Of a DNA stretch of 64,000 nt, positions 17,176 through 25,236 are shown one piece after another. The notes below the pieces were generated by a model. That model worked only from the letters and a program-made list of their open reading frames with translations. It searched no databases and was not told the origin of the DNA. The stretch is from an uncultured Anaerolineae bacterium (GTDB lineage: Bacteria; Chloroflexota; Anaerolineae; Aggregatilineales; Phototrophicaceae). The position numbers were made by a program, and so were the translations under genes. Each line of letters starts with the position of its first letter. The stretch's first letter is position 1. The DNA is taken from the NCBI GenBank assembly GCA_938022205.1, contig CALIEB010000024.1:124001-188000 (forward strand). The letters are read 5' to 3'.

Positions 17176-17943
17176 CTAGCGGCAGCTTTCCGGCAGCGGC
17201 GCGTTAGGGTTGATGGGCGCGTTCTCAATGATGACCGTGCCACCTGTGCCGCTGCTGTCGAGCAAGAATTGGGCGAACTCACGCACGATGAGCGCGGCTT
17301 CTGCCTGTGCGTCGGCGAGGATGCCGTCCTCTAACGCCTTGTCGCGGAATTGGCGCAGGGCGTAGAGGCGTGATTCGCGGTCAACGCGCGGCTGCTTGGG
17401 CGCGAAAACGCCCGACGATTGCTCGGCGATGTAGGTCTTCTGCTCGTCGATGTAGCAGGCTTGCAGGGCAGGCGCGGGCAGCCGCAGCGTCAGCGTGCGT
17501 GTCTGTGCGTCGTAGCGCAGGTCGTCTTGTGTGATTTGCCTCATGTCGATGCCCGCTTGCACGTGTCCGACCGCCACCATCACTTGGCGGTTGCCGTAAA
17601 GCGTTTGCAGCAACGCGGGCATATCGGTCTTCATCTCGACGATGTTGGCGTAGTTGTAGCGCATGGTCGTTAGGTTAGAAAGGCGCGTGAAGGGATCAAC
17701 GACTGGCACGAAGACGCTTGTCATGGTGGTGGGCGCGTTCCCGCCGATAGCTTGTGCGATGCTGCTGAGGATGCCGTTGATGCCCAACCCTGTCGCCAAA
17801 CCTAGCCCGAGCAGCCCCAGCGCGATAAACAGCATACAGCCCATCCCACCCACAAACGACCACATCATGCGCGGCGCACAGCCCGCCAGCCCTATCAACG
17901 ACAAACCTGATGCAGCACGTTTGGGGTTTTGCCAGTCGCTCAT
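17176..17943 (-). CDS. DUF4230-like membrane-anchored protein
   Basis: 255 residues with one strongly hydrophobic, Gly/Leu-rich segment near residues 25-60, so an N-terminal membrane anchor is likely. The outer part has the DUF4230 pattern: VGHVQAGIDMRQITQDDLRYD, then TLTLRLPAPALQACYIDEQKT, then a helical end rich in Ala/Glu followed by TVIIEN. The function of the family is unknown. The start at MSDWQNPK was chosen for the AGAAGGAGAG just upstream; the longer frame runs into the divergent promoter region. That region (17944-18015) holds TATAGTATAG and GCGATCGC and is shared with the zinc-ribbon gene. Confidence 0.72.
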   Translation of the reverse strand: MSDWQNPKRAASGLSLIGLAGCAPRMMWSFVGGMGCMLFIALGLLGLGLATGLGINGILSSIAQAIGGNAPTTMTSVFVPVVDPFTRLSNLTTMRYNYANIVEMKTDMPALLQTLYGNRQVMVAVGHVQAGIDMRQITQDDLRYDAQTRTLTLRLPAPALQACYIDEQKTYIAEQSSGVFAPKQPRVDRESRLYALRQFRDKALEDGILADAQAEAALIVREFAQFLLDSSGTGGTVIIENAPINPNAPLPESCR

Positions 17944-18015
17944 GGCTCTCTCCTTCTGTACAAGCGATCGCTTTAGTATAGTATAGCGTGTCGACGCAAG
18001 ACAGGAGAGCTGTGC

Positions 18016-18312
18016 ATGCAAACGCTTATACGCTGTATCAGCTGCGACGGTTACGGCTGGCACGTCGATGACTTCAGCGGCGATGTCGAAACGTGCGATT
18101 GGTGCGGCGGCTTGGGCTATGTCTATCGTTACGCCGACGGCAGCGACCACCGCATTCCGCCCGCTGATTGGGCGCGCGTCGCCGATACCCTAGAACAGCT
18201 CGAGGCGGAGCGGCTGCGCGAGCTGGGCTACACAGGCAGCGCGAAAAAACCTTGGGAGCAAGAGATACGCAAAGGCACGAAAGGCGGCGCGAACCCCTAT
18301 GAAGCTGACTAA
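18016..18312 (+). CDS. Small zinc-ribbon (DnaJ-type CxxCxG) protein
   Basis: 98 residues. Two CxxCxGxG-like knuckles, CISCDGYGW and CDWCGGLGYV, are 17 residues apart, as in the DnaJ central zinc domain, and should bind one zinc. The rest is a charged helix (ARVADTLEQLEAERLREL) and a Lys/Gly-rich tail. No J-domain is present, so it is a stand-alone zinc-ribbon protein of unknown partner. GGAGAGC precedes the ATG. The last 14 bases overlap the start of the membrane protein gene downstream, so the two are probably coupled. Confidence 0.65.
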   Translation: MQTLIRCISCDGYGWHVDDFSGDVETCDWCGGLGYVYRYADGSDHRIPPADWARVADTLEQLEAERLRELGYTGSAKKPWEQEIRKGTKGGANPYEAD

Positions 18313-19651
18313 GCTCACGCTGCTGCTGACGCTGGCGGGGCTGCTGTTGCGGGCGGGGGTGGCGTTCAGCCGTGACCCGCTGCTTGCCTATTTGCCCGAT
18401 GGTGGCGACACGTCGTGGTACTTGGCAAACGGCGAAGGGCTGCTGAGCGGCGCGCCTTCGGGCGTGTCGTCTTACGGCGTTCCCTTCTACGTTGAGGTCA
18501 TTCCCGTGCCACCGCTTTACTTGATTTTTGTCGGGTTGCCGCAGCAATTCTTGGACGACGCGGCGGCGATTGTCGTCATTCGCGCCCTACAAGTGCTGAT
18601 GAGCGTGGCGGTGGCGTGGTTGGTGGCGGACGCGGCGGCACGTCTTGCCGACAGCGCGCAGGCGGGCTTGGTCGTGCTGGCAGTCATGCTCTTTGACCCG
18701 TCGCAAGTGCTTGAGCCGACAATCCTCAACACTGAAACGCTGTATTTGTTCTGGATAGGGCTGGGGCTGTGGGCATATGTGCGCTGGCAAGGGACGACGC
18801 GCCCGCCCGCCCACGCTTGGGCGACGGTGGGGCTGGCGTTCGGGCTGGCAACCCTGACCCGCGCCGTCAGCCTGCTGTTCCCCTTTGTGCTGGCGGCGCA
18901 TGCGCTGTGGTTTTGGCGAAGACAAACGCGCGTGGTACTCGGCGGCGTGCTGCTCATGCTACTGACGTACAGCGCAACGGTCGGCATTTGGACAGGCTAC
19001 AACGCGCTGTTCTGGGGACGTTTTGTCATCGCCAGTGACCAATTCATGCCAGCCGTGTGGCGCGGCGCGGTCTCGCCCGCAGGGTCGCCGCAAGAGAACG
19101 ATGCGCGCCTCATCCGACCCGACGAGCTGCCCAAAGACTGCGAGCGCGATTGCAAGTTCCAAGTGCCAACGACGCGCTATGTCGAGCAAACGCTGGAGAC
19201 CATCACTGCCAACGTGGCGGGCTACCTACGCCTGCGCGTCAGCCAGCTTCTCAACGCCTACTTCACGCCGCACAGCACGATCTTGCTCGGCGGCGAGAGC
19301 TTGCGCGCCCTTGCCGCCGCGTGGCTGAACAGCGGCTTGACGTGGGAAGGCTTGCTGCGCCTCGTCAGCGGCGATAACTTTGCGCCCAAGCTGCTCATCT
19401 ATGTCTTTCACGTGGGCGGCATTGCGCTGGGGCTGCTGGGCGCGTGGCGGGCGCGTCGCCGCCCACGTCTTGCGCTCATTCCGCTAGCGTTCATCGCTTA
19501 TACCACCGCGTTGCACGTCGTCATGCTGGCACTGCCGCGCTACATCTTCCCCACGTTCGTGGCGTGGTGGATGCTGGCGGGCGCGGCGTTTAGCCCCACG
19601 CCGCAACCTCAGGAAACTGTGCCAGCACCTGGGCAAACTGCTGGCGAATAG
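18299..19651 (+). CDS. GT39-like multi-pass membrane protein
   Basis: 450 residues, mostly membrane helices. After the first helix the loop has FSRDPLLAYLPDGGDTSWYL, where acidic residues occupy the place used for catalysis in GT-C glycosyltransferases. A later block, NTETLYLFWIGLGLW, matches the conserved P/E..Y region of such proteins. The extramembrane loop of about 70 residues includes a Cys pair in KDCERDCKF. A polyprenyl-linked sugar transferase is the best guess, but divergence is larger than for the other two copies here. Starts inside the zinc-ribbon gene; its 3' end overlaps the convergent phosphomannomutase gene by 62 bases. Confidence 0.65.
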   Translation: MKLTKLTLLLTLAGLLLRAGVAFSRDPLLAYLPDGGDTSWYLANGEGLLSGAPSGVSSYGVPFYVEVIPVPPLYLIFVGLPQQFLDDAAAIVVIRALQVLMSVAVAWLVADAAARLADSAQAGLVVLAVMLFDPSQVLEPTILNTETLYLFWIGLGLWAYVRWQGTTRPPAHAWATVGLAFGLATLTRAVSLLFPFVLAAHALWFWRRQTRVVLGGVLLMLLTYSATVGIWTGYNALFWGRFVIASDQFMPAVWRGAVSPAGSPQENDARLIRPDELPKDCERDCKFQVPTTRYVEQTLETITANVAGYLRLRVSQLLNAYFTPHSTILLGGESLRALAAAWLNSGLTWEGLLRLVSGDNFAPKLLIYVFHVGGIALGLLGAWRARRRPRLALIPLAFIAYTTALHVVMLALPRYIFPTFVAWWMLAGAAFSPTPQPQETVPAPGQTAGE

Positions 19652-20963
19652 CGTGCGCTTCCGCCTCGCTGGCTGCCTCAAAGCGCAGCGACAGCACCGG
19701 CTCGGTGTTGCTGGCGCGCACGATGCCCCAGCCATTGGCGAAAGTCACGCGCACGCCGTCGACCGTGTCGACCACCCCCGCGCCCGCAAGGGCTTGCGCC
19801 GCCGCCGCCAACACGCGCGCTTTTGCTTCGTCCGGGCAGTAGGGGCGATATTCAGGCGTGCTGTAAAGACGCGGCAGCGTGTCGTCCAGCGCGCTGAGCG
19901 GCTGCCCGCTGTTCTGCATCAGCTGTAAGATGCGCCCCATCACCAAGAAAGCGTCGTCCACGCCGTAGTAATCCTCACCGACGAAGATATGCCCGCTCAT
20001 CTCACCGCCAAGCAGCGCGCCGTGTGTGCGCATGGCATCCTTGACGATGCTGTGTCCGCTGGCGACCATGACTGGCACGCCGCCCGCCGCTTTGACCGCG
20101 TCAAACAACACTTGGCTGCACAGCACTTCCCCCACCACCACCGCGCCCGTGTGACGCACCAGCAGGTCACGTGCCAACAACGCTAGCACGCGGTCGGCGG
20201 CAATCATGCGCCCGTTCTCGTCGACCACGCCGACCCGGTCCGCGTCGCCGTCAAAAGCAAAGCCCACGTCCGCGCCCACCTCGCGCACTTTGGCGGCAAG
20301 GTCGCGCATGTTGGCTTCGTCTTGCGGGTTGGGCAGGTGATTGGGGAAGCCGCCGTCGCTTTCGAGATAAATGCCCGTCACGTCTTGCCCCCACGCCTGC
20401 AAGAGCTGCTGCGCGAAGACCCCGCCCGTGCCGTTGCCCGCGTCAATCACCACGCGAAACGTCCGCGCTAGCGACACGCGCCGCGCGATGTCCTGCACAT
20501 AGGGCGCGCGCATGTCGTAAGTGGTGACCGCGCCGCTGCCCTGCGTGTAGTCGCCGTCACGCACGTGCTGAGCAATCGCTTGCAGCACGTCGCCGTAGAG
20601 GTTGACGCTGCCCACCGACAGCTTAAACCCGTTGTAGTGGGGCGCGAGGTGGCTGCCGGTCACCATCACGCCGCCGATGCCACCCGCTTGTACCGCCTGC
20701 CAGTAAATCAGCGGCGTGCTGACCTCGCCCACCTGCAACACATCCACGCCACTCGCAGCCAACCCCTCGCACAGCGCGGCGTAAAGCGCGGGCGAGCTGC
20801 GGCGGTTGTCATGCCCGACGACAGCGCGGCGTACGTCGTGCTGGCGAAGCAAGTGCGTGGCGACCGCTCGCCCGATGTGGTGCGCAGCGGTGGGTGTCAG
20901 CGGCGCGTTCGCCCCTTCCGCCACACCGCGAATGTCGTATTTTTTGAACAAGTTAAAATCCAC
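19590..20963 (-). CDS. Phosphomannomutase/phosphoglucomutase
   Basis: 457-residue alpha-D-phosphohexomutase interconverting hexose-1- and hexose-6-phosphate. Landmarks in order: YDIRGVAEG at the N-terminus, the phosphoserine loop VMVTGSHLAPHYNGFK, the magnesium loop FDGDADRVGVVDE, the sugar-binding loop LGGEMSGHIFV and the phosphate-binding loop SNTEPVLSLRFEA. All four active-site loops are present; the loop around the serine reads SHLAP where SHNP is usual. It supplies activated mannose or glucose for the glycosyltransferases around it. Own extended -10 at 21006-21014. The last 62 bases overlap the convergent membrane protein gene. Confidence 0.92.
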   Translation of the reverse strand: MDFNLFKKYDIRGVAEGANAPLTPTAAHHIGRAVATHLLRQHDVRRAVVGHDNRRSSPALYAALCEGLAASGVDVLQVGEVSTPLIYWQAVQAGGIGGVMVTGSHLAPHYNGFKLSVGSVNLYGDVLQAIAQHVRDGDYTQGSGAVTTYDMRAPYVQDIARRVSLARTFRVVIDAGNGTGGVFAQQLLQAWGQDVTGIYLESDGGFPNHLPNPQDEANMRDLAAKVREVGADVGFAFDGDADRVGVVDENGRMIAADRVLALLARDLLVRHTGAVVVGEVLCSQVLFDAVKAAGGVPVMVASGHSIVKDAMRTHGALLGGEMSGHIFVGEDYYGVDDAFLVMGRILQLMQNSGQPLSALDDTLPRLYSTPEYRPYCPDEAKARVLAAAAQALAGAGVVDTVDGVRVTFANGWGIVRASNTEPVLSLRFEAASEAEAHAIRQQFAQVLAQFPEVAAWG

Positions 20964-21005
20964 TGCGTTTGTCCTCTTGTTGTCTCTTAACCTAAACGCT
21001 AACGA

Positions 21006-21014
21006 AGTATAACA
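21006..21014 (-). promoter_or_regulatory. Extended -10 promoter element for the phosphomannomutase gene
   Basis: On the minus strand the sequence reads TGTTATACT, an extended -10 (TGnTATACT), 43 bases before the ATG. No clear -35. It closely resembles the thiolase promoter at 4058-4066. Confidence 0.45.
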
Positions 21015-21133
21015 AAAAGTTCGTCACGTTTAGAGCCTTTGCGGGTTTTTTAACATGGCAAACCATGCCGATTGTGTAGAAATCACCGTGGTTTGACGGT
21101 CGCATAGAGACACAACACACAAGGAGAGGCAGC

Positions 21134-22285
21134 ATGCGCGTTGCCATTTTCACCGAGACGTTTTTGCCCAAGACCGACGGCATCGTGCGCGTCGTGTGCC
21201 TGCTGCTTGACCACCTGCTCAAGCGTGGGATTGAGCCGCTGGTGGTCGCGCCGCGTTTAGGCAATGTCAGCGATTACAAGGGCGCGCCCGTTGTGACCGT
21301 GCCGGGCGTGACACTGCCGCTTTACCCCGAACTCAAGGTGGGACCGCCTACCCCTTTTACTTTCCGCGAGGTCATACAGTTCAAGCCCGACATCGCACAC
21401 TTTATTCACCCGGTCATGATTGGCATCCCCAGCATGATGATGGCGAAGCAGATGGGCATCCCTACGCTGACCTCGTTTCATTTGGACTTTGCGCGCTTGG
21501 TCGAACACTACAAGCTGGGCTTTATACGCGGCATCACCGACACCATGACGCGCCTCGTGTTCAATTGGGCCGACTACAGCCTTGCCCCCTCGAAAGCCAT
21601 TCAGCGCGACATGCTGGCGTTGGGCATCCGCGACGTGGGCTTGTGGGGGCGCGGCGTGGACGCGGATAAGTTTAACCCACGCTTCTACAGTGCCGCTATG
21701 CGCGCCCGCCTCAGTCAAGGCAACCCCGACGACGTGCTGCTGCTCTATGTAGGGCGGCTGTCCAACGAAAAGCAGGTGTCGCACCTGCGCGCCATTTTAG
21801 AGCGTGTGCCGAACACGCGCCTCGCGCTGGTGGGCGACGGTCCCGCGCGCGCCGAGCTAGAGGCGCACTTCGCTGGCTTGCCCGTCAACTTCTTGGGCTA
21901 CTTGCAGGGTGAGGAACTCTCGCAGGCGTACGCCAGCGCGGACGTGTTCGTCTTCCCGTCGGCGATGGAGACGTTCGGGCTGGTGGTGGTGGAAGCGATG
22001 GCAGCGGGGCTGCCGGTGGTGGCTTCGCGCGTGGGCGGCATCCCCGACGTGGTGCGCGAGGGCGAGACGGGCTACACGTTCGAAAGTGGCGACCTCGACG
22101 GCTTGGTGGCGGGTGTGACGCAAATTGTCAGCGACCGCGCGCGCATGAAGGCAATGGGTCAGGCAGCGCGTGCCTTCGCCGAAACGCAAAGCTGGGACGC
22201 GATGATGGACGAGGTCATCGCCCATTACGAGCGGCTCATCCGCGCCAAAAAGCAAACCGCCAACCGCATGCGCGAAAGCGCGTGA
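21134..22285 (+). CDS. GT4 family glycosyltransferase
   Basis: 383-residue retaining GT-B enzyme. N-terminal FTETFLPKTDGIVRVV carries the Gly-containing acceptor loop of the alpha-mannosyl/sulfoquinovosyl transferase type, followed by GVTLPLYPELKVG and TSFHLDFARLVEHY. The C-terminal half has LLYVGRLSNEKQV, the donor-binding PSAMETFGLVVVEAMAAGLPVVAS (its EX7E motif, E..GLVVVEA) and VREGETGYTF. It moves a nucleotide-activated hexose onto a lipid or glycan at the membrane; SqdX/PimB-like by pattern, exact acceptor unknown. AGGAGAGG lies just before the ATG. Upstream 170 bases (20964-21133) hold a CATGGCAAACCATG inverted repeat. Confidence 0.88.
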   Translation: MRVAIFTETFLPKTDGIVRVVCLLLDHLLKRGIEPLVVAPRLGNVSDYKGAPVVTVPGVTLPLYPELKVGPPTPFTFREVIQFKPDIAHFIHPVMIGIPSMMMAKQMGIPTLTSFHLDFARLVEHYKLGFIRGITDTMTRLVFNWADYSLAPSKAIQRDMLALGIRDVGLWGRGVDADKFNPRFYSAAMRARLSQGNPDDVLLLYVGRLSNEKQVSHLRAILERVPNTRLALVGDGPARAELEAHFAGLPVNFLGYLQGEELSQAYASADVFVFPSAMETFGLVVVEAMAAGLPVVASRVGGIPDVVREGETGYTFESGDLDGLVAGVTQIVSDRARMKAMGQAARAFAETQSWDAMMDEVIAHYERLIRAKKQTANRMRESA

Positions 22286-22304
22286 GATTTGCCCGCGCGT
22301 TCAA

Positions 22305-22333
22305 TTGTGTAAAAACGCGGATAGGACTATAAT
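22305..22333 (+). promoter_or_regulatory. Sigma70-like promoter for the HEAT-repeat protein
   Basis: TTGTGT (22305-22310), a 17-base spacer and a perfect TATAAT (22328-22333) lie 57 bases before the ATG of the HEAT-repeat gene. Confidence 0.6.
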
Positions 22334-22390
22334 AAAGGGCATGATTTTCACAGTTGTGCCTTTTCATTTGCGAGAGAAAGCAGTGGTCCT

Positions 22391-22861
22391 ATGACAGACG
22401 AACGCCTACAAAAATGGCTGCAAGTGCTGCGCGAACCGAACGCCGAAATGAGCAAGATTGCCGCCGATAAACTGGGCGAAATTGGTGACAAAGCCGCGGT
22501 GCCTGCGTTGGTCGAAACGCTGCGCACCCGTGCCGCGTTTGTGGCAGGAGCTGCCGCGCTCGCGCTCGGCAAAATTGGCGACAAGAGCAGCGTCAAAGAC
22601 CTCATTCACGCCTTGCAAAACCATCAAGATGTCGTTGTGCGCACCGCCGCCGCCGAAGCCTTAGGCACGATGCGTGCCATCGAAGCCGTCCCCGCTCTCA
22701 AGCAGGTGTGCGACGACTATCTCAAGACTTATCACAGCGATCGTTTTAACTTGACGCGGGGCATGGAGCGTGGGCTATTCACCACCGCCATCTACTCGCT
22801 GCGCCAAATTGGCACGCCGCAGGCTATCCGCATCGCCAATCAAGCCGAAAGCGCGGGCTAG
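22391..22861 (+). CDS. HEAT-repeat protein
   Basis: 156 residues made of about four HEAT/PBS-lyase-type repeats. The repeat core IAADKLGEIGDKAAVPALVE recurs as AGAAALALGKIGDKSSVKDL and RTAAAEALGTMRAIEAVPAL. These form a helical scaffold for protein contact. A final part (YSLRQIGTPQAIRIANQ) may be a fourth, looser repeat. No enzymatic motif and no signal peptide. A related repeat pair occurs in the longer protein at 54149-55576. Partner unknown. Confidence 0.82.
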   Translation: MTDERLQKWLQVLREPNAEMSKIAADKLGEIGDKAAVPALVETLRTRAAFVAGAAALALGKIGDKSSVKDLIHALQNHQDVVVRTAAAEALGTMRAIEAVPALKQVCDDYLKTYHSDRFNLTRGMERGLFTTAIYSLRQIGTPQAIRIANQAESAG

Positions 22862-22931
22862 GTCTTACGTCCCTACTTTTTTTGTGTACAATGTCTGTAA
22901 CCTTAGGTAATGTGTTACAGACTAGGCGGCT

Positions 22932-23993
22932 ATGAGCGCGAACAACAAAATTATCGAACTGCGTGACGTGAGCAAGCGTTACGGCAATAAAGACGTGATT
23001 AAAAACTTGTCGCTTTACGTGCGCGAGGGGCATATCCTCACGCTGTTAGGCGCGAGCGGCTGCGGCAAGACCACGATTCTGCGCCTCATTGCGGGCATTC
23101 AAGACCCCGACACGGGCGAGATTTTCCTCAACGGGCGGATGGTGGTGGGCAAAGGCGTGAACGTGCCGCCCGAAAAACGCCGCGTGGGCATGGTCTTCCA
23201 AGATTACGCGCTCTTCCCGCATCTGAACGTCTTTGACAACGTGGGGTTTGGCGTGCGCGGCGACGCAGCCGCTAAAAAACGCCGCGTGCTGGAGCTGTTG
23301 GAGATGGTCGGGCTGGCGGGCTATGAGAAGCAGATGCCCTACCTGCTCAGCGGCGGGCAGCAGCAGCGCGTCGCGTTGGCGCGCGCGCTTGCGCCTCAAC
23401 CCGACATCCTGCTGCTCGATGAGCCGTTCTCCAACCTTGACACGGGCTTGCGCCGCCAAGTGCGCGGCGAAGTGCGCGACATCCTGCGCGCCAATCGCAC
23501 CACTGCCGTGTTTGTGACGCACGACCAAGAAGAGGCGTTGAGCCTCTCCGACCGCATTGCCGTGATGTTCGACGGCAAACTGCAGCAAGTCGACTACCCC
23601 GAACGCCTGTATAACACGCCCGCCACGCCGCAAATTGCCGAGTTTATGGGCGAAGCGAACTTCGTTCCCGCGCAAGCCAACGGCACACGCGCCCAGTCAC
23701 CGCTAGGCGAGGTGCGTTTGCTGGGACCGATGATGGGCGCAGTGCAGCTCTTGATACGCCCCGAGCGCATCCACATCGAGGCGCAAGGTAGCAGCGGCGC
23801 GGAGGCGCGGGTGCTTTGGCGCGAGTACTACGGGCGCAACCAGCGCATCGGCGTGGTGCTGAGCGACGGCACGCGCCTCACTATTAGCACGGACACGCAA
23901 ATCGCCTACAGCGTGGGCGACACGGTGCGCGTCAGCGTTTTCGCGCCGCTAACCGCCTTCGCTGCCGAAAGTTTTGCCGCGTCAGCGCACTAG
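22932..23993 (+). CDS. ABC transporter ATP-binding protein (PotA/FbpC type)
   Basis: 353 residues. Walker A LLGASGCGKTT (about residues 36-46), Q-loop VFQDYALFPH, signature LSGGQQQRVALARAL, Walker B ILLLDEPFSNLD and the switch His in VFVTHDQEEA are all intact. A C-terminal TOBE-like beta domain follows (residues about 240-350), as in importers of iron, spermidine, molybdate or sugars. No permease or binding-protein gene lies next to it, so it must serve a transporter encoded elsewhere. Weak ribosome site (AGGCGG). The last 12 bases overlap the convergent WD40 gene. Confidence 0.9.
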   Translation: MSANNKIIELRDVSKRYGNKDVIKNLSLYVREGHILTLLGASGCGKTTILRLIAGIQDPDTGEIFLNGRMVVGKGVNVPPEKRRVGMVFQDYALFPHLNVFDNVGFGVRGDAAAKKRRVLELLEMVGLAGYEKQMPYLLSGGQQQRVALARALAPQPDILLLDEPFSNLDTGLRRQVRGEVRDILRANRTTAVFVTHDQEEALSLSDRIAVMFDGKLQQVDYPERLYNTPATPQIAEFMGEANFVPAQANGTRAQSPLGEVRLLGPMMGAVQLLIRPERIHIEAQGSSGAEARVLWREYYGRNQRIGVVLSDGTRLTISTDTQIAYSVGDTVRVSVFAPLTAFAAESFAASAH

Positions 23994-24626
23994 CCGCCCG
24001 CTTGCGGCTTCCCACGTCAGGGCGATCCCCTGCGCGTCGCTGCTGGTGAGGTATTTGCTGTCGGTCGAAAACGCCAACGCCACGACGGGCGCGCGGTGCG
24101 TTGTCGTGAGCTGCAGGCTGAGCGGCTCGCTGTCAAACGGCAGCCGATCGCTAATATCGCGCACACGCCAAAGAAACAGCTGCCCCGTGCTGTCCGCCAC
24201 CGCCAGCCACTTGCCATCCGGGCTAAACGCCAACGCGCGTGCTGCTTGTTCGGGCGGCAGTGCGTAGAAGCGCGTCACGCCGTTGGTGTGGCTGATTTGT
24301 ACGGTCGCGCCGCTGCTGTGGTTGCGCAAGGTCACGGGCGCGCCGTCGAGCGGGTAGGCTGTTTGCAGTGTATCTGGCACAGCCAAGCTGAACACAGGCG
24401 AGGCGGGCAGCACGACGTTGGTCACGGTCTCTTGCGGCACAAATAGCCAATACAGCGCGACCGCCACAATCACCAAGTCAATGAAAATGACCGCTAGGAG
24501 ATACTTTTTCCAAGTGGCGGGCGCGGCTTGTGTGGTCGCGTCGTTCTTACGCTTGCCCGCGACTTGGTCGAAAAAGTCGGCGTTTTTCTGCTTGTTGGCT
24601 TCAAGCTGCTCCCAAAAGTCGCTCAT
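23982..24626 (-). CDS. Membrane-anchored WD40-repeat protein
   Basis: 214 residues. A charged cytoplasmic head (about 45 residues, MSDFWEQLEANKQKNADFF) is followed by one membrane helix (YLLAVIFIDLVIVAVALYWLF) and then an outer part with two to three WD40-like blades: RALAFSPDGKWLAVADSTGQLFLW, then VVALAFSTDSKYLTSSDAQGIALTW. Too few blades for a closed propeller, so it may pair with another copy or a partner. Its start lies 14 bases after the stop of the TIR-domain gene, and the two look co-transcribed. The start at MSDFW was chosen because the longer frame crosses into the TIR gene. Confidence 0.7.
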   Translation of the reverse strand: MSDFWEQLEANKQKNADFFDQVAGKRKNDATTQAAPATWKKYLLAVIFIDLVIVAVALYWLFVPQETVTNVVLPASPVFSLAVPDTLQTAYPLDGAPVTLRNHSSGATVQISHTNGVTRFYALPPEQAARALAFSPDGKWLAVADSTGQLFLWRVRDISDRLPFDSEPLSLQLTTTHRAPVVALAFSTDSKYLTSSDAQGIALTWEAASGRLVR

Positions 24627-24640
24627 CGTTCTGCTTTCTC

Positions 24641-25174
24641 TCAGTCGGTGGATGGTGGCGTGAACAAGCGCACCAAATAATTGCGCGCCAGCGTCGGGTT
24701 TTTGTAGTAATCTAACGGCGCAAAATCGAGTGAAAACGCGCTCTTGTCGTCCGCCTGATAGCGCACCTGCACGACAATGCGCCCGCTTTGCATGAACATG
24801 GCGCATTGGGCGCGCACGTCGGCATCGCGCACCGCTTGTGCCGAAGCAATCAGCAGCAGCACGCCGCTGGCACGCAGCGCGCGCTCGACTTCCAACTGCC
24901 AGTCGTCCTCAAGCGTCACGTCCAGCACGTCCAGCCACAGCGACACGCCCGCCTCACGCAGTGCAATCGCCAGCTCAAGGGCAAACACCTCGTCCGAGCG
25001 GTGGTAGCAGACGAACACGCCGCGCTTGGCGGCAAGTTGCACTTTTTCAATGCTGAGCGTGTCGCGCAGCGCGGGCAAAAAGCGTTCGTCGTCAGGGTAC
25101 TGTGTCAGCGCGCGCCGCAGCAAAGCGCGTCGCTCTTCGATGGTGCGATTGGGTTTAGAGTCAAAAACAGCCAT
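24641..25174 (-). CDS. TIR-domain protein
   Basis: 177 residues. An N-terminal helical extension of about 50 residues is followed by a TIR_2-like fold: GVFVCYHRSDEVFALELAIALREAG (box 1 and alpha A), SLWLDVLDVTLEDDWQLEVERAL (the Asp loop and the Glu-bearing helix) and GVLLLIASAQAV. E in WQLEVERAL sits where the catalytic Glu of NAD-cleaving TIR domains lies; whether this one is an NADase or only a signalling or binding domain is not shown. No signal or membrane segment. Located directly before the membrane WD40 gene, with a TATAAT at 25208-25213 on its strand. Confidence 0.72.
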   Translation of the reverse strand: MAVFDSKPNRTIEERRALLRRALTQYPDDERFLPALRDTLSIEKVQLAAKRGVFVCYHRSDEVFALELAIALREAGVSLWLDVLDVTLEDDWQLEVERALRASGVLLLIASAQAVRDADVRAQCAMFMQSGRIVVQVRYQADDKSAFSLDFAPLDYYKNPTLARNYLVRLFTPPSTD

Positions 25175-25207
25175 CGTAGCCTACCTCATGGGTCGGGATG
25201 CTGTTTC

Positions 25208-25213
25208 ATTATA
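25208..25213 (-). promoter_or_regulatory. Candidate -10 element for the TIR/WD40 pair
   Basis: TATAAT on the minus strand, about 34 bases before the TIR start, directly after a GC-rich inverted repeat (GCGC, five A, CGCGC). The -35 is poor. It may allow separate expression of the last two genes of the run. Confidence 0.35.
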
Positions 25214-25236
25214 GCGCGTTTTTGCGCGACGTGTGA

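Noticed and set aside
17944..18150. N-terminal extension of the DUF4230-like protein
   Set aside because: The long frame crosses the divergent promoter region and the start of the zinc-ribbon gene; the ATG at 17943 has a strong ribosome site.
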